From: Branchiostoma belcheri
Taxonomy: Eukaryota > Chordata > Leptocardii > Amphioxiformes > Branchiostomatidae
Assembly (NCBI RefSeq): GCF_001625305.1
Contig: NW_017803876.1
Coordinates: 632,558-696,557, forward strand
Direction: 5' to 3'
DNA: 64,000 bases
Shown here: piece after piece, positions 1 through 11,210 of the stretch
How the letters are laid out: each line of letters opens with the position of its first letter
How positions within the stretch are numbered: the first letter of the stretch is position 1
Program-made: the position numbers and the translations under genes
The notes under the pieces: generated by a model
What the model was told of the DNA's origin: nothing
Database searches by the model: none
What the model saw: the letters and a program-made list of their open reading frames with translations, nothing else

Positions 1-290
1 TGAAGACAAGTCACAAGGTTTGTAACTGTTTATATCAAACACCAAATCTTCAGATCTTATATGTGGTCTCCATATAGAAAAGTATTTTGAAGAGTGGCTA
101 CTTGGTATACTTTCCAAGCAAAGCCTCTTCTTGTGTGTTCAACACAATGTTTGTGACTGTTTATGTAAACACAAAACCTTCAGGTCTTATCTTAGTGATA
201 TTACATGTACCTTACAAATATATCGCATACTCTATACTTTAATAAAAATGGTACAGGCAATAGTCCATCTAGAACATACATATTACTGAC

Positions 291-1838
291 CTTGTCTCCT
301 TCATCCTTCCATACCCTGAGCAATCCTGACTCCACACACGTAACAAGAGATCTGGAAAAAAAAGTGTGAACTGTAAGATAACTTCTTGAGGTGTATCATA
401 CATTGGTATATACTACTATACATACACTGTATGTACAGTTGTATACCAATCCATATTTCATCGCAAAACATGTCTTTGTAGTAAATGTTTTCACATCCGG
501 GCATGTATTATATAATAGAATAGATAAGAAACAATCACAAGTGTTTCAAATGACCCACAATATTGTCCGACTCACTCCTGGTATTTTGCCAGTCCTGTGA
601 ACCTGCCCTCCCCTCCTGCACAGTTGGTACAGTCCGTGAATTCCCCCTGCTCTGCATCAAAGGTCTTGACAAGTCCATTCTTCAGACCTATACAAACCTG
701 TACAAGAGAAAACCAAACTTACATCGTAAAACATTCAGAGACAAGTTACAGAAATAGTTTCTACAGCTTCTGGAGAGATATTCTACATGGAATTGCATGA
801 CCCATCTACTGTGAGCACTACCATCAAACTTGTGTAAAGAGACTGTGTCAAATACTTGCAAATTATGTAGCTTCTTCACCTCTGAGTTGTACACGTTTTA
901 TCATTGGCATTTTTCATCAAGCATAAAATAAAGTTTCAAGTAGCATATCGAGTACTTTTTGTCAGTCACTGACGAAAGGTTGTAGATGCTACTGTACTTG
1001 AAATGTCTGACAGTTTTCAAAATCTATCCAGTTGCTTGAGTAACTGTTTTCTTGTGCAGCTTGTCACTATATAGTATGTCCTAATCTCCAAGCAGATCTT
1101 TTGGTGGGGGTAAGACAGTATCAAATTGGCCAGTCTGTATCCATTTCCCCACCCAAGAAATGGATACAGACTGGCCAATTTGATACTGTCTTACCCCCAC
1201 CAAAAGATCTGCTTGGAGATTAACTATGTCCTACCTGGCTCTCCTGCTGGTTTCCCCAGCACATGGCACAAATCTCGTCCTCCTTCGACAGGCTGGCAAC
1301 ATTCTGGAAATTTGTTGCTGTCTTCTTAGCAAGGTTTACTCCTAACAAACACAAACACATAAATTGCCATGATGTTTCTTTTTTAAGAAAAGCTTCAAGC
1401 ATGGAGTTAGGAGATCAGTGTCTTTTACCTCCATGCTTCAAGTGACCAAAATATGCACTACCAGTTACATCTACTTGCCCCTGAAATATGTGATCATTTC
1501 CATGTGTATTTATGTCTTATTAAAGAAAACACATATGCAACAACTTTTGCTGACCTTCTTGGCTGGCAGTTACGCTTTGGCAACCGAAAGATTTGGTTTC
1601 GAAAAATTTAGACATCAGTACAGGCAAACCTGCCTTGCCCCCCTCCCCACTTGGCAAAGACTCCTGTGCGTTGCTGTATACTTAAATATGAAGAGCAACC
1701 TTTATGTCAGTACATCTATACAAACCCGATATCGGTGAAAATACTTTACACTAGTCGCTGTTGCCCCAGGTCGACATACGAACCTTTAAAAACGCCTGTC
1801 GCGGCACCAACGAACACATGCTGCATGGAGGCAGCCAT
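291..1838 (-). CDS. WDR74: WDR74 (ribosome-biogenesis WD40 protein), 5' part, runs off left edge
   Basis: Four minus-strand exons are readable: 1784-1838 (start codon), 1235-1341, 576-697 and 291-351; the remaining 3' exons lie left of the window. Phases agree at each junction. Exon 1 gives MAASMQHVFVGAATGVFK, exon 2 continues GVNLAKKTATNFQNV and ends near CAMCWGNQQESQ, exon 3 starts VCIGLKNGLVKTFD, and exon 4 gives LVTCVESGLLRVWKDEGDK. This order matches the N-terminal WD40 blades of human WDR74 (GILKGVNL, ALCWG, TCVDSGILRVW). From family knowledge, WDR74/Nsa1 acts in the nucleolus in maturation of the 60S ribosomal subunit. The start codon lies within AAGATGGCTGCC, a YY1-type promoter motif that is often placed over the start codon of housekeeping genes. 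The donor of exon 2 abuts the target duplication of a foldback element (1084-1224). Confidence 0.88.
1084..1224. mobile_element. Foldback element with near-perfect long arms, in WDR74 intron 2
   Basis: The two arms (about 60-70 bp each) are almost perfect reverse complements, separated by a few bases, and begin ATCTCCAAGCAGATC. The 9-bp sequence TATGTCCTA flanks it at 1075-1083 and 1225-1233. The right copy overlaps the first bases of the WDR74 intron (donor at 1231-1234, minus strand). The termini match the elements at 13415 and 48750. Confidence 0.8.
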
Positions 1839-2271
1839 CTTTCTCACCCACTGGATTCTGGGAAGGTTTCGGGAAGTGACTTCGGAGCCTTTCAGCAAGT
1901 TTCACTCATCGACACGTGGATGGATCGTAGGTTCCACGTGTGAGGAAGATACCTCGGTATGTACGGGAAACCAGATCCTTGTCACAAGTTGTATGTACAT
2001 GAAAACGAAAACATGAAATGTATAATGATCTTAATCCGTGAACTACGCCCTCGTGCAGAAGTACTATAAATTACAGGTCGTTCATACGGTAGTCAAACGT
2101 CAAAGTTTATTGAAACCTTCCAAGCTTTATCCAACAAAGTTATCGACCGGCCACTTCCAATCATTAAACTTGAAAAATCAGGACAAGGGGAAGGAAATTT
2201 ACTCTCGGAACAGAAGTGGGTAACACAAACTGCTTATTCAGCATCTTGTTCTGTCCTTTCAATTGCTATTA
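1839..2271. other. WDR74 upstream region
   Basis: No conserved coding exon is visible. This should hold the WDR74 promoter and 5' UTR, read on the minus strand. The short open frames here show no recognisable protein. Confidence 0.5.
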
Positions 2272-2675
2272 GGCCATGTTGATTTGATTATGTGGATGAC
2301 ATCCTCCCAAAACCCCAAAACTGATGCGCGCGTGCGAAAAAAAAAGTTTTGCAAAAAAAAAAAAAGTTCTTTTCATTATGAAATCTACGTGGTCATGAGG
2401 GTTGAGCAAATGGCACAGAATATGGTTTGGCGAATAATCTAGTCTTCAAGTTCATTTCTTTACAATTTCGTCTTTTTACGTTTGATTTTGGCATTTTACG
2501 ACATTGGTATAGTTTTTGTTAATTTTTTTTGTAACTTATGGTATATTTTTGCTCATTTTGCAACTGTTTTGTACGATTTACAGTTTACTGTATGATTGAA
2601 AACTTTTTTTTTTTGGAAACGGCCGAAAATTCATGCGCGCGCGGATGTCATCCATATAATCAAATCAACATGGCC
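2272..2675. mobile_element. Harbinger-like MITE, family A, copy 1
   Basis: Terminal inverted repeats start GGCCATGTTGATTTGATTAT and continue through GGATGACATCC. The element is flanked by a 3-bp TTA on both sides. The interior is A/T-rich with GCGCGC cores just inside the ends and no coding capacity. A TWA target duplication and GG-initial ends fit the PIF/Harbinger superfamily. It is about 85-90% like copy 2 at 3150. Confidence 0.82.
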
Positions 2676-3003
2676 TTATCAAGGTCAAGTTACTAACTGT
2701 TACAAGTATTTAACCTCCTTGCTATTATAAATACCATTAGGAGGTTGACTAGGTATGCATTGAATCTCCTTGCTTATATGCATATGTAATACAAAAAAGT
2801 AAACAAAGAAAATTTTTAAACAGAACTTTAATTCATATTTGTATAATAATAATCCTGTCATATTTAATACTGTGCACAAGACAACAAATGTTTTAACCAG
2901 AAGAAAATGGAAATTGTCAAGATTGCAACTTGAACCAGCTTAGTAATGCTATGCAGTGCATGTGCTTGAAACAACACAGCAGACAGTGTAGAAACTTTGA
3001 TTA

Positions 3004-3019
3004 AAGTGACGTCACTTTG
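3004..3019. promoter_or_regulatory. 16-bp palindrome with CRE core
   Basis: AAAGTGACGTCACTTT is a perfect palindrome containing the TGACGTCA CRE/ATF core. It lies in the intergenic stretch between two Harbinger-like MITEs and far from any assigned start, so function is uncertain. Confidence 0.3.
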
Positions 3020-3149
3020 TGTGTTTTCCCTTCCACTTTTATAAATTCACCAGCTACACCTACACGAGGCAACTGTATAGAAATGGGACATATCTGTGTT
3101 GAAATTAACCACAGTCTGTGGCATCCATACTAATAGTTTTTACTACTAA

Positions 3150-3539
3150 GGCCATGTTGATTTGATTATATGGATGACATCCTCCGGGAACCCCAAAATT
3201 GATGCGCGCGTGCGAATAAAAAAAAAGTTTTGTAAAAAAAAAAAAAAGTTGTTTTCATTATGAAATCTAAGTGGTCATGAGGGTTGAACAAATGGGACAG
3301 AATATGGTTTGGCGAATAATCTAGTCTTCAAGTTCATTTCTTTACAATTTCGTCTTTTTTCGTTTGATTTTGGCATTCTACGACATTGGTATGGTTTTTT
3401 TGTAACTTACGCTATATTTTTGCTCATTTTGCAACTGTTTTGTACGATTTACAGTATGGTTGAAAACTTTTTTTTTTCTTAAACGGCTGAAAATTCATGC
3501 GCGCGTGGATGTCATCCATATAATCAAATCAACATGGCC
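3150..3539. mobile_element. Harbinger-like MITE, family A, copy 2
   Basis: It has the same termini and interior as the copy at 2272, here flanked by TAA on both sides. A short internal deletion near 3395 explains most of the length difference. Confidence 0.82.
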
Positions 3540-3540
3540 T

Positions 3541-4550
3541 AATATGTGTGCCTGAATCTGATGTTGAACTGGTGCAGGCACTTGAGCCACTGTTTCCAGT
3601 CATTGCTTAATTGGAAGCCATACTAAAAGTTACATGTGCCTAAATATCATGTTGAATTGGTGCAGGCCTTTGAGCCACTGTGTCCAGTATACATACTAAC
3701 AGTTCAGGTCCATACTAAGGCCACACCAATTTAATTTCTTGGTTAACGGATTCGCCGCTTCATTTTTTTCTGATTTGCAAATAAAAATAAAAATCCAGAA
3801 CCAACTGCAAAATGCTCATTTTTTGCCCTGAACAGTTGAAAACAGTCCTTTTCATACTAGTTGTTACAGTTATTACATATTTCAATGCAATGGTATCATT
3901 AAAAGTTCAAAACTCATTGTTTAAATTGAACCAGCCTGGTGTGTTGACTTCATGGCTCCTATCGTACCATTTTGGGCCATAATTCGATGCCTAGGCCTGT
4001 TTTTATTTTTTTTATTTTTTTCGCCCGCCCGCTCCATTATTTTTCTAGAAATATCCGTTAACCAAGAAATTAAATTGGTGTGGCCTAACAGTTACATATA
4101 TGTGTGTCTGAATGTCATGTTGAACTGTTGCAGGCATTTGAGCCACAATTTCCAGCCTTTGGGAGCCATGCTAGCAGTTATGTGAGTCTCACATTAAACT
4201 TGTGCAAGGGTTTCAGTCACTGTGCCCAGTATGTACTGTGGCATCCATACTAAACTGTTATGTGTGCCTGAATCTTATATTGTCAACAGGTGCAGGCGTT
4301 TGAGCCACAATTTCCAGCCTTTGGGAGCCATACTAAAAGTTAAAGCTAAAGCCTAAATCTCATGTTGAACAGGTGCAAGCGTTTGAGCCACTGTGTCCAG
4401 TCTGTAACAGTTATGTGTGCCTAAACCTCATATTGAACTGGTGCAAGGGTTTCAGTATGTACTGTGGCATCCATACTAAACAGTTATGTGTGCCTGAATC
4501 TGGCGTTGAACTGGTGCAGGCGTTTAAGCCACTGTTTCCAGTAGTGCTCG
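3541..4550 (+). repeat. Degenerate tandem copies of the terminal coding segment of MGME1
   Basis: About eight imperfect units of 65-95 bp recur, starting near 3544, 3630, 4096, 4180, 4258, 4346, 4410 and 4484. The shared core on the plus strand is TGTGTGCCTGAATCT, then GTTGAACTGGTGCAGGCGTT, then GAGCCACTGTTTCCAG. The last unit (from 4484) is the real 3' end of the MGME1 coding sequence read backwards, including its stop codon. The other units therefore lie downstream of the gene and look like decayed duplicates of its exon tail. A MITE (3719-4085) was later inserted into the array. Confidence 0.8.
3719..4085. mobile_element. Harbinger-like MITE, family B, copy 1
   Basis: Terminal inverted repeats of about 34 bp start GGCCACACCAATTTAATTTC. 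The element is flanked by TAA at 3716-3718 and 4086-4088. It is non-coding and lies inside the MGME1 exon-tail repeat array. Related copies are at 44145 and 49085. Confidence 0.85.
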
Positions 4551-7268
4551 GTGAGAGCAGGGGGCAACAGGTGGGCGTGACCTTTGTCCCCGTTGCCGTA
4601 GGCGATCACCAGCAGGGCCTTCTCCACCTGGGAGGGGGGGGGGGGCAGAAATTAACCTTTAATCTGCTGTGGGTGACACAATAACTATGTTGAGATGCTA
4701 CTAGTACAACAGTTATGAATCAATTCAATTCATCACTGTACATAAGGGCCACCACTTTTGGGTCTTCCCCATCTTGCCAATTGACACAAGCAATAAGAAT
4801 CTAGTCTATTGTGACCAACTGTCCATATTGACCAGATGGTTGGTCTATATGGTCAGTGGTCTTCTTGGACAGTGTTGACTGTATCTTCAAGTTGGTTAAT
4901 TTTCATTGCAAGAAAAGAACACAAACCAAGTTAGAAAGGCATTTCAACTTCTTTTGATTTTCCAGTTAGCTAGGCTTTTCAAGTGCTTTTCAACACCACT
5001 TCTAGTTTATCCCTGAGTACATGCGTCCGACGTTGTGCCCTTGGGAAAGGCACTTTACATGAATTTCCTCACTCCACCCAGGTGTGAATGGGTATCTAAC
5101 TTCGGTTGGGGAAAGTCGTATTGAGGTCACCTTGTGGCGCCGAATGGCTGCCGCACAGACCCTTGCGACAGTTCCACAATAATTTGTGGAACAAATATGT
5201 GTATCATGTGTGTATTATTATTTGATTGTTGTGATTTGCATTGATTATTATGTGATACCCTGCATCAATTCAGCCGTATAAAGGCTGCGACTGCACGGGT
5301 ACTGTTTGGACAATAAAAACCATTTATTATTAATTATTATTATTACATAACTTTTCCACCTACCTGAAAACTGTAATTGTCGTCATAGTTGAGAGCACCC
5401 ATGTAGGCTGTCGCCTGTAGAGGAATGTCATAGCACTGCTTCAGGGTCGGCTTCAGTCGCTTGGAGGTTTTCCAGTCAACTAGGCACCACTGGCCCCTAC
5501 AGGAAAGAGACCACCAGTTTCAAAAGAAATTGCATTCCAGTAACTGCAGATTACCTGGGGTAGGTTTCAAATCTTCCATACTATTGACTGCACAATGATT
5601 TCTTAAAAGTACTATCACATTTTGCAGCTATCTGAATTGTTTCACTCACTCACTCACTCACTCACTCACTCACTCACTCACTCACTCACTCACTCACTCA
5701 CTCACTCACTCACTCACTCACTCACTCACTCACTCACTCACTCACTCACAAATTGATAAAAAAGATTTCTGCAGGACAACTGTTAGAAAGTCTACAACAC
5801 AACCATCACCAGTAGCCCATTGGCATTGGTTACTGAACCAATTCAGAGCACTATCTCACCTGTACTTGGCAACACAGTCCAGAATGCCTCCATACTGAAG
5901 CTCCGGGTGTTTCACAACACTCTCTACAGCGCAGACGTCAGAGATGTCAGCTAGCACATGCTGGATGCTGGCCCAGTGGCCCCGGGTCTCCTCAGGGATG
6001 GTTAAGTCTCCCTCAGGTGTTCCAGTCAGAAGGGCATCGATGGCTGTGTGGATGGCCTGGCCCTCCCTAAAGGTGTCTACAGGGTACCAAATAAAACAAT
6101 AACACAAATGTAGCTAAAAATAACTGGTTGAGGGACTATGGTACCATAACAGTTCAGAAGTATTTCTTCTGTGTCATGGAATGTTCACAAGTTTTTTATG
6201 TTATGGTCAATGTACATGTAACAGATTGTCTCTCTTGGGCCTTTCCACAATCTTTTTTTGGAAATGAATGTTGGCACACATATGAACAGTTCCTATATAC
6301 TCAGAAGTGTTACTTGTGACCTAGAATTGCGGAGAGGATGTAGGACTCGGGAGCTATAATAGGTTTGGTAACCAGGCTACTTGTGACCCACATGAGACAG
6401 GGAACAGCAGATGATGATCTGGAGAATGAGTAAATGATATCTGACCTTCCTGCAGCTTCTTGAAGCCTTCTTCCCCCAGCTCGCTGATCATTCGTGCCTT
6501 CCATCTCTCCAGAACAAGCACACTCTCGGGAGGCATTGTCTTCCTCAGTATGGACCCCACACTGGGCATGCCCAGGTCAGGGACGCTGTTTCCGGTCTCC
6601 ACGTCTGTCCGTCTCTCTGGCTTGACTGTCATGGGAGTCTCCTGTACAGGAGGCTCCGGGCGGGGTAGAGTACTTGTCATGGGGTACTGTGGAAAGGATA
6701 CCGCTGCAGTGTTTCGTACAGACAAGGTGCGGTTAGGAGGCATCTTTCTTGAGTCAGCACATTCTGGAGAGCTATAATCATTCTGTTCATCACTGCTGTT
6801 AACTTCTGAAGAAGTTTTCAACACATTATCAACTACTGCAGCTTTTTTCTGCTTCCTCAGTGCCCTTTGTGATCTGTTGGTCTTTTGCTTCATAGCAAGC
6901 AAATACTGTAAGTCAGGAGGCAGGCCCAGGTTAGCAGGTGGTACTTCTGTCATGTCATCGTCAACAGCAGAGGCTGAGTCTTTGCCTTCTTCTGTACCAC
7001 CATTGTGTTTTGTTTGCTGGGTTTTCTTTTGCCTCCTTTTGTTGGGCACGACTGGTCCGAACACGGCGTCCAGGATAATCTTTTCTCGCTGCATGTCCGA
7101 GACTGTCCCATCCTGCTCACCAGGGACTGTTTTAGTGTTCGTACATTGCTGCGTGTGGAAGGCAGAGCTTCTTGACTTTTCGACGATGTTGCAAACGGGA
7201 AGTATCAATGCACACCTGGCAGGTCTTTGCAGACACTGCACTACAGTCTTGGATGTCCAGGAGAACAT
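4484..7268 (-). CDS. MGME1: MGME1, mitochondrial genome maintenance exonuclease 1
   Basis: Four coding exons on the minus strand: 6446-7268, 5860-6076, 5364-5496 and 4484-4627 (438 codons plus stop). The N-terminus (MFSWTSKTVVQCLQRPARCA) is basic and suits a mitochondrial presequence. A long low-complexity region precedes the nuclease domain. Conserved pieces match human MGME1: VLVLERWKARMISELGEEGF, SIQHVLADISDVCAVES, ILDCVAKYRGQWCLVDWKTS and LQATAYMGALNYDDNYSFQ. The PD-(D/E)XK catalytic residues are visible as D341, D354 and K356. From family knowledge, it cuts single-stranded DNA in the mitochondrial matrix and processes mtDNA replication flaps. It is about 90 residues longer than the human protein, all in the N-terminal half. 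The reading frame stays open upstream to an acceptor at 7325, so a 5' exon, coding or not, remains possible. Confidence 0.9.
4628..5363. other. MGME1 intron 3 with a degenerate SINE/LINE tail
   Basis: Non-coding. It includes a G run at 4631-4644 and, from about 5025 to 5335, the body of a dispersed repeat also seen at 43990 and 53035 (core GTTGTGCCCTTGGGAAAGGC). That repeat is followed by an A/T-rich tail ending in AATAAAAACC and TTATTATTAATTATT units. Confidence 0.6.
5642..5749. repeat. (TCAC)n microsatellite in MGME1 intron 2
   Basis: About 27 uninterrupted TCAC/CACT units. A second array of the same unit occurs at 18960 in a SYMPK intron. Confidence 0.97.
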
Positions 7269-7324
7269 GGTGAATGTTACCGGTAGCTTAGAACTAGTGC
7301 CGGCAGCAATCCACAGATAATCAC

Positions 7325-8023
7325 CTGTAATAGAAATCATTATAGTCATTCATCTTTAAGAAACATAAAGGTTTTTGACGTTTGGTAAAAGGTAGCAGTG
7401 TCATTAATTCATAATTTGTAAGTATGATCTGTATCTGTATTACCGGTATAACCGCAATCTATGCAAGGAGGATATCCCCGTAACTTCCTTAATCTACATG
7501 TAAGGCCGCTGAGAACTAGAAATCGGTATTAAACGTTCATGGTAGCAAGGACATAATTTTCTATAACGTTACTAGCCGCCAAATAATTTGGCTCATTTAT
7601 GAATCTATAATGCCCTTGATGGTAGGCAATCCATATAAAGTATAAACCCAAGGGTGCCTTACCTTCTAGAGTAGAGTAGAGTAGAGTAGATCTTTCGTCT
7701 TGGTAGGAAGTTATTCTGGTACTATCCCAGTTGTCCAGACGTCTCTCTGCACTTACAGTATCAGATTCACAGTCCTTTAGCCCCCAAAACGGGCACTAAA
7801 TCGACAAATTGATTTACAGCAGCAGAAAACTAGATCAACTTCTTCCCGCCACTGGAGGTCAAAGTACATTAGGTCAACGTTCCCACCATGCACCTGGGGC
7901 CGCGGGGTCACCGACGGAAAAAAAAAGACTCGAAACAGAAAACGTGAACCTGAATCACAAGCTTGGTTTTCTGAGGTTTGTTCTGCAGGACTGGAGGGCT
8001 CTGTCAGCTCAGAAGCGACCGAA
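7325..8023. promoter_or_regulatory. Shared upstream region of MGME1 and SYNJ2BP
   Basis: The coding starts of MGME1 (minus, 7268) and SYNJ2BP (plus, 8024) are 755 bp apart and diverge. The segment contains a short GTAGA pentanucleotide run near 7670-7690 and a GC-rich part around 7860-7920. No clear TATA box is visible. A noncoding first exon of MGME1 probably lies here, because a good splice acceptor precedes the first coding exon. A bidirectional promoter is inferred from the arrangement only. Confidence 0.5.
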
Positions 8024-11000
8024 ATGGCAGAGGCAGACGCCGAGGGAGTCGAAGTGATCGAACTGAACCGAGGGGAGGCAGGTAAGAGTAAGTAAAGACC
8101 ACCGTCCGTCGACGTCTGCATGCGGAACTCATATGACTGGCCGGCCATGTCATCAGATATAGTATCGGCACGTCTATGTCCCTAGGGATCCGGATAATTT
8201 GCACGAGATCTTATACCTCTTTATTCTATCAAGGACATTCTATGTATTTGCGTCCTGGACGTTGATACGGTTGCAAAACTATTTGTGCCCGATATTAATA
8301 TGCATAACGTTATGTTATAACGTTATATAATTTGTTGACGTCGCTCAAATAGTCGATGGTGCTTAATTTGGGTTTAGAAAAGAGAACCTCCTTGCGTTAA
8401 CATACTGACACGTACTAATAGTTAAGTGAATAAAAAAGACAAAAGAGGTAACATTATGCAACAATAAATATACAACAAATAAATAAACAACAACAATATT
8501 AACTTGTTATATCATTGCAATAAGAATTCTTTTCTCACTATTGACAGGCTAATAAGAAATTTTTACTGTCAATATGATTTTTTGACAGGAAAAAAATTGT
8601 ATGATCAGACACTGAGAACTATATCACTACATAAAAACAATGAACAACCCCACCAACCTAAATACACCAAAACATGTATATATGATAGAATAGAGTATAG
8701 AGGTCAGGGTTCTAGCTAGGATGTAATTTTAGCGTAGTGGCACTGGCCGCCTGTCGATGGGCCCTTTTAAAAATCTGAGCTAAAAAAGGGGCCATTTGAG
8801 GGATACCCAAAGGGAAAATATGTTATTTCTAAGGTATGTACAATGTATCCTTGATTGGTAATTTTCCACATTTGATCTGGCATTCTTGAACAAAGAAATA
8901 CAGTCACAATGCCCCTAGGCTGTATGTGTAGGGAGGAAATTTAACGTAGGGGGTCAAAATTTTAGCGTAGGGGGAAATTTAGCGTAGGGGGTCAAAATTT
9001 TAGCGTACGGGGGAAATTTAGCGTAGAGGGTCAAAATTTTAGCATAGGGGGCCCCTACACTACCTTGTGGTAGCTAGAACCCTGGAGGTGGTATTGCTAT
9101 TGTCTGCTGTTAATGCTGTTCTTCTGTTCCGTCCTGCAGGTTTGGGGTTTAACATCAGGGGAGGTGTGGACATGCCCCACGTGGAGGGAGACCCCGGAAT
9201 CTTCATCACCAAGATACGGGATGGCGGGGCCGCCGCGCTGGACGGGAGGCTACAGGAGGGGGATAAAGTATTAGAGGTGAAAGCAGCATGTTAGTTACCA
9301 AACCTATTATAGCTCCCAAGTCTCCGCAAATAGGATGTAGGACTCGGGAGCTATAATAGGTTTGGTAACCAGGTTAGGATGTCAGCAGAACGTGCACGAA
9401 ACCTGTAATGTGTTGAGCATTGCACTTCAGCAGTATGTCTCATATAAGGTCATATATAATTGCGTATTACAAGATTATCACTCCGTCTGTAGTTTCCAAA
9501 TGTCATACCAGAAAAAATATCCTCAGCAACAGGCAAAATTCTAATGCAACGTTGACCAAAAACCCAATGTAAATTGCAAAAAAATACATTACAGGTTTCG
9601 TGCAAGTGCAGTACGACATGCTATCAAACTGTTAACTGTCCTGTGTTAGCTTCTACCAGGTTTCAGACAAGGCTGGAAAGAGTAGAAACTGGCCAAGTAG
9701 ACAGATAACATTTCAGGGGAGTTAGTCTCAGGGCGGCAAACTATACTTCTGTAGTGGACTGACTCCCTTGGCATGTTATCTGTCTATTTCTGTATCTGTA
9801 TAGCCGGTATAACTGCCCTTCTGCAAAGCATACCAGCTGGCCAGCTTCTACTATTTCTAGCTCTCTCTGAAGCCTGGTGGAGGCTAATTCTGTGTTGTAA
9901 ACTAGATAATAATAATACCTCTCATTTCATTGCATTCATCTATCCCGTGTCACTGTCAGTGTTCTCTTTGCAAACTTGAAATTACTATTACCGGTAGCCT
10001 GTTCTCTTTCTGCAGCTTTACCCTCTTCCAGCTCTTTGTCTTGTTGTTGACACACGGACTGTGACTGTGTCGTTATGTAGCCTTCATCCTGTCCTGCCTA
10101 CAAGGTGTGCTTCCTGCATAATTTCCTTGAGTGTTATAGAATTTCTATACTTATCCATTGCTGTCCTCCTTTGACCTCTTCATACCATAAACCAACGCAG
10201 TTTATGTTGCACGGTGTGAGAACTTCGTACCTTTGCACTTCATGCTTCTTACTTTTGTAAACAATCATAAACATGCCTGTGCACATAAGACAAATTATTG
10301 TTTAAGAATGCTTCATACATGTTGTGTAGTAACGGATTCGGAATTGAGTGATAGTCATTGTACATGTAGGTAAAGATATCATGATCATTGCTCAGTGGTA
10401 TTTTGACAGGCAGTAGTGTCTTTTAAGCTATAAAGCTCTTCTTGCATACTGCTTAGCCCCATTTCTGAGTTTATTAGCAGTGGCTTTGTTACTTATTTTT
10501 ACCTAACCTGTTGGTTAATATCATCCCCCAGATCAATGGGACATGTATAGAGTCTGTGAACCACCAGGACGCAGTGCGGCTGTTCTTAGAGTCAGGAGAC
10601 ACCGTCAGGTTAAAGGTTCTTCCCGGGGCAGAGAGAGCTATACTGGTGAGTCAGCAATATTTTATTACAGAATATAACACTTCTGAGTGAGGTACAAATT
10701 GTCTTCTTACAACAAGTCCTTTATTTTGCTCATGTCATACATTTCCTTCCCCCTCAAACAATTGTTATCATTGAATAAATTTAAACTATTCTCAGCAATT
10801 ATTGATGTTTATTTCAATTGTTCTTTTGTCTCTTTATTGTAGAACACTGTGTTCTGACGTCATGTTATAGGACAAGGAATGCATACTCATACTGAGAGGA
10901 ATCACACTTGCACAAAATGCTTGACCATGAAGAGGCCTGTTTTGCCCTTGCTGGAGTTGATTAGACATATACTACATAGTAGTAAGACTTTTGTTTATTT

Positions 11001-11210
11001 GTTTACTTGTTTCCTCCAAGTCTTGTAGCTTTTATGCAGCTAGACATTGGTTCATGAGTACTGTATATGTATCCCCTACAGGAGCGAGATGGCAGCATCA
11101 TCAGGACAGGGAAGGGTTCCGGCACCTCCCAGGTGCTGTGGTGGCTGGGAGGAGCAGCTGTCACTGTCGTAGCCTTGTACACATTATACAGGTTTAGGTT
11201 GAGACACTGA
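8024..11210 (+). CDS. SYNJ2BP: SYNJ2BP/OMP25, tail-anchored PDZ protein of the mitochondrial outer membrane
   Basis: Four exons: 8024-8081, 9140-9276, 10532-10645 and 11082-11210, giving 145 aa, the same length as human SYNJ2BP. The PDZ domain covers about residues 10-100. The carboxylate-binding loop is GLGF at 20-23, followed by [19 protein letters not shown] and [18 protein letters not shown], very close to the human protein. Exon 3 supplies [20 protein letters not shown]. Exon 4 ends with one hydrophobic segment at 121-139 ([19 protein letters not shown]) and a basic tail RFRLRH, the pattern of a C-tail anchor directed to the outer mitochondrial membrane. From family knowledge, it recruits PDZ ligands such as synaptojanin 2 and takes part in ER-mitochondria contacts. 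Introns 1 and 2 carry several MITE-like elements. Confidence 0.93.
8705..9084. mobile_element. hAT-like nonautonomous element with TTTAGCGTAGGGGG subterminal repeats
   Basis: The ends are CAGGGTTCTAGCTA and its reverse complement. A 5-bp GAGGT directly flanks both ends. The right half contains about six repeats of TTTAGCGTAGGGGG, alternating with GGTCAAAATTTTAGC. It has no coding capacity and lies in SYNJ2BP intron 1, ending 55 bp before exon 2. Confidence 0.7.
9295..9368. repeat. Hairpin of the CCTGGTTACCAAA family, in SYNJ2BP intron 2
   Basis: Inverted arms TTACCAAACCTATTATAGCT and CTATAATAGGTTTGGTAA enclose a short loop. Half-copies occur at 6340-6390 and 36597-36640, and related hairpins at 40918 and 50286. 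It starts 18 bp after the exon 2 donor. Confidence 0.7.
9378..9625. mobile_element. Degenerate copy of the GCACGTCGGCAGAACG MITE family
   Basis: Inverted ends with AACGTGCACGAAACCTGTAA on the left and the complementary TTACAGGTTTCGTGCAAGTG on the right. The interior (ATATAAGGTCATAT, CTGTAGTTTCCAAATG, GCAACGTTGACCAAAAA) matches the elements at 27235, 37304 and 53969. Confidence 0.65.

Noticed and set aside
2038..2223. Small frame upstream of WDR74
   Set aside because: No conserved motif, no splice or start context, and adjacent to a MITE.
6128..6319. Plus-strand 63-codon frame between MGME1 exons 1 and 2
   Set aside because: It is intronic, has no similarity, and overlaps a CCTGGTTACCAAA-family repeat fragment.
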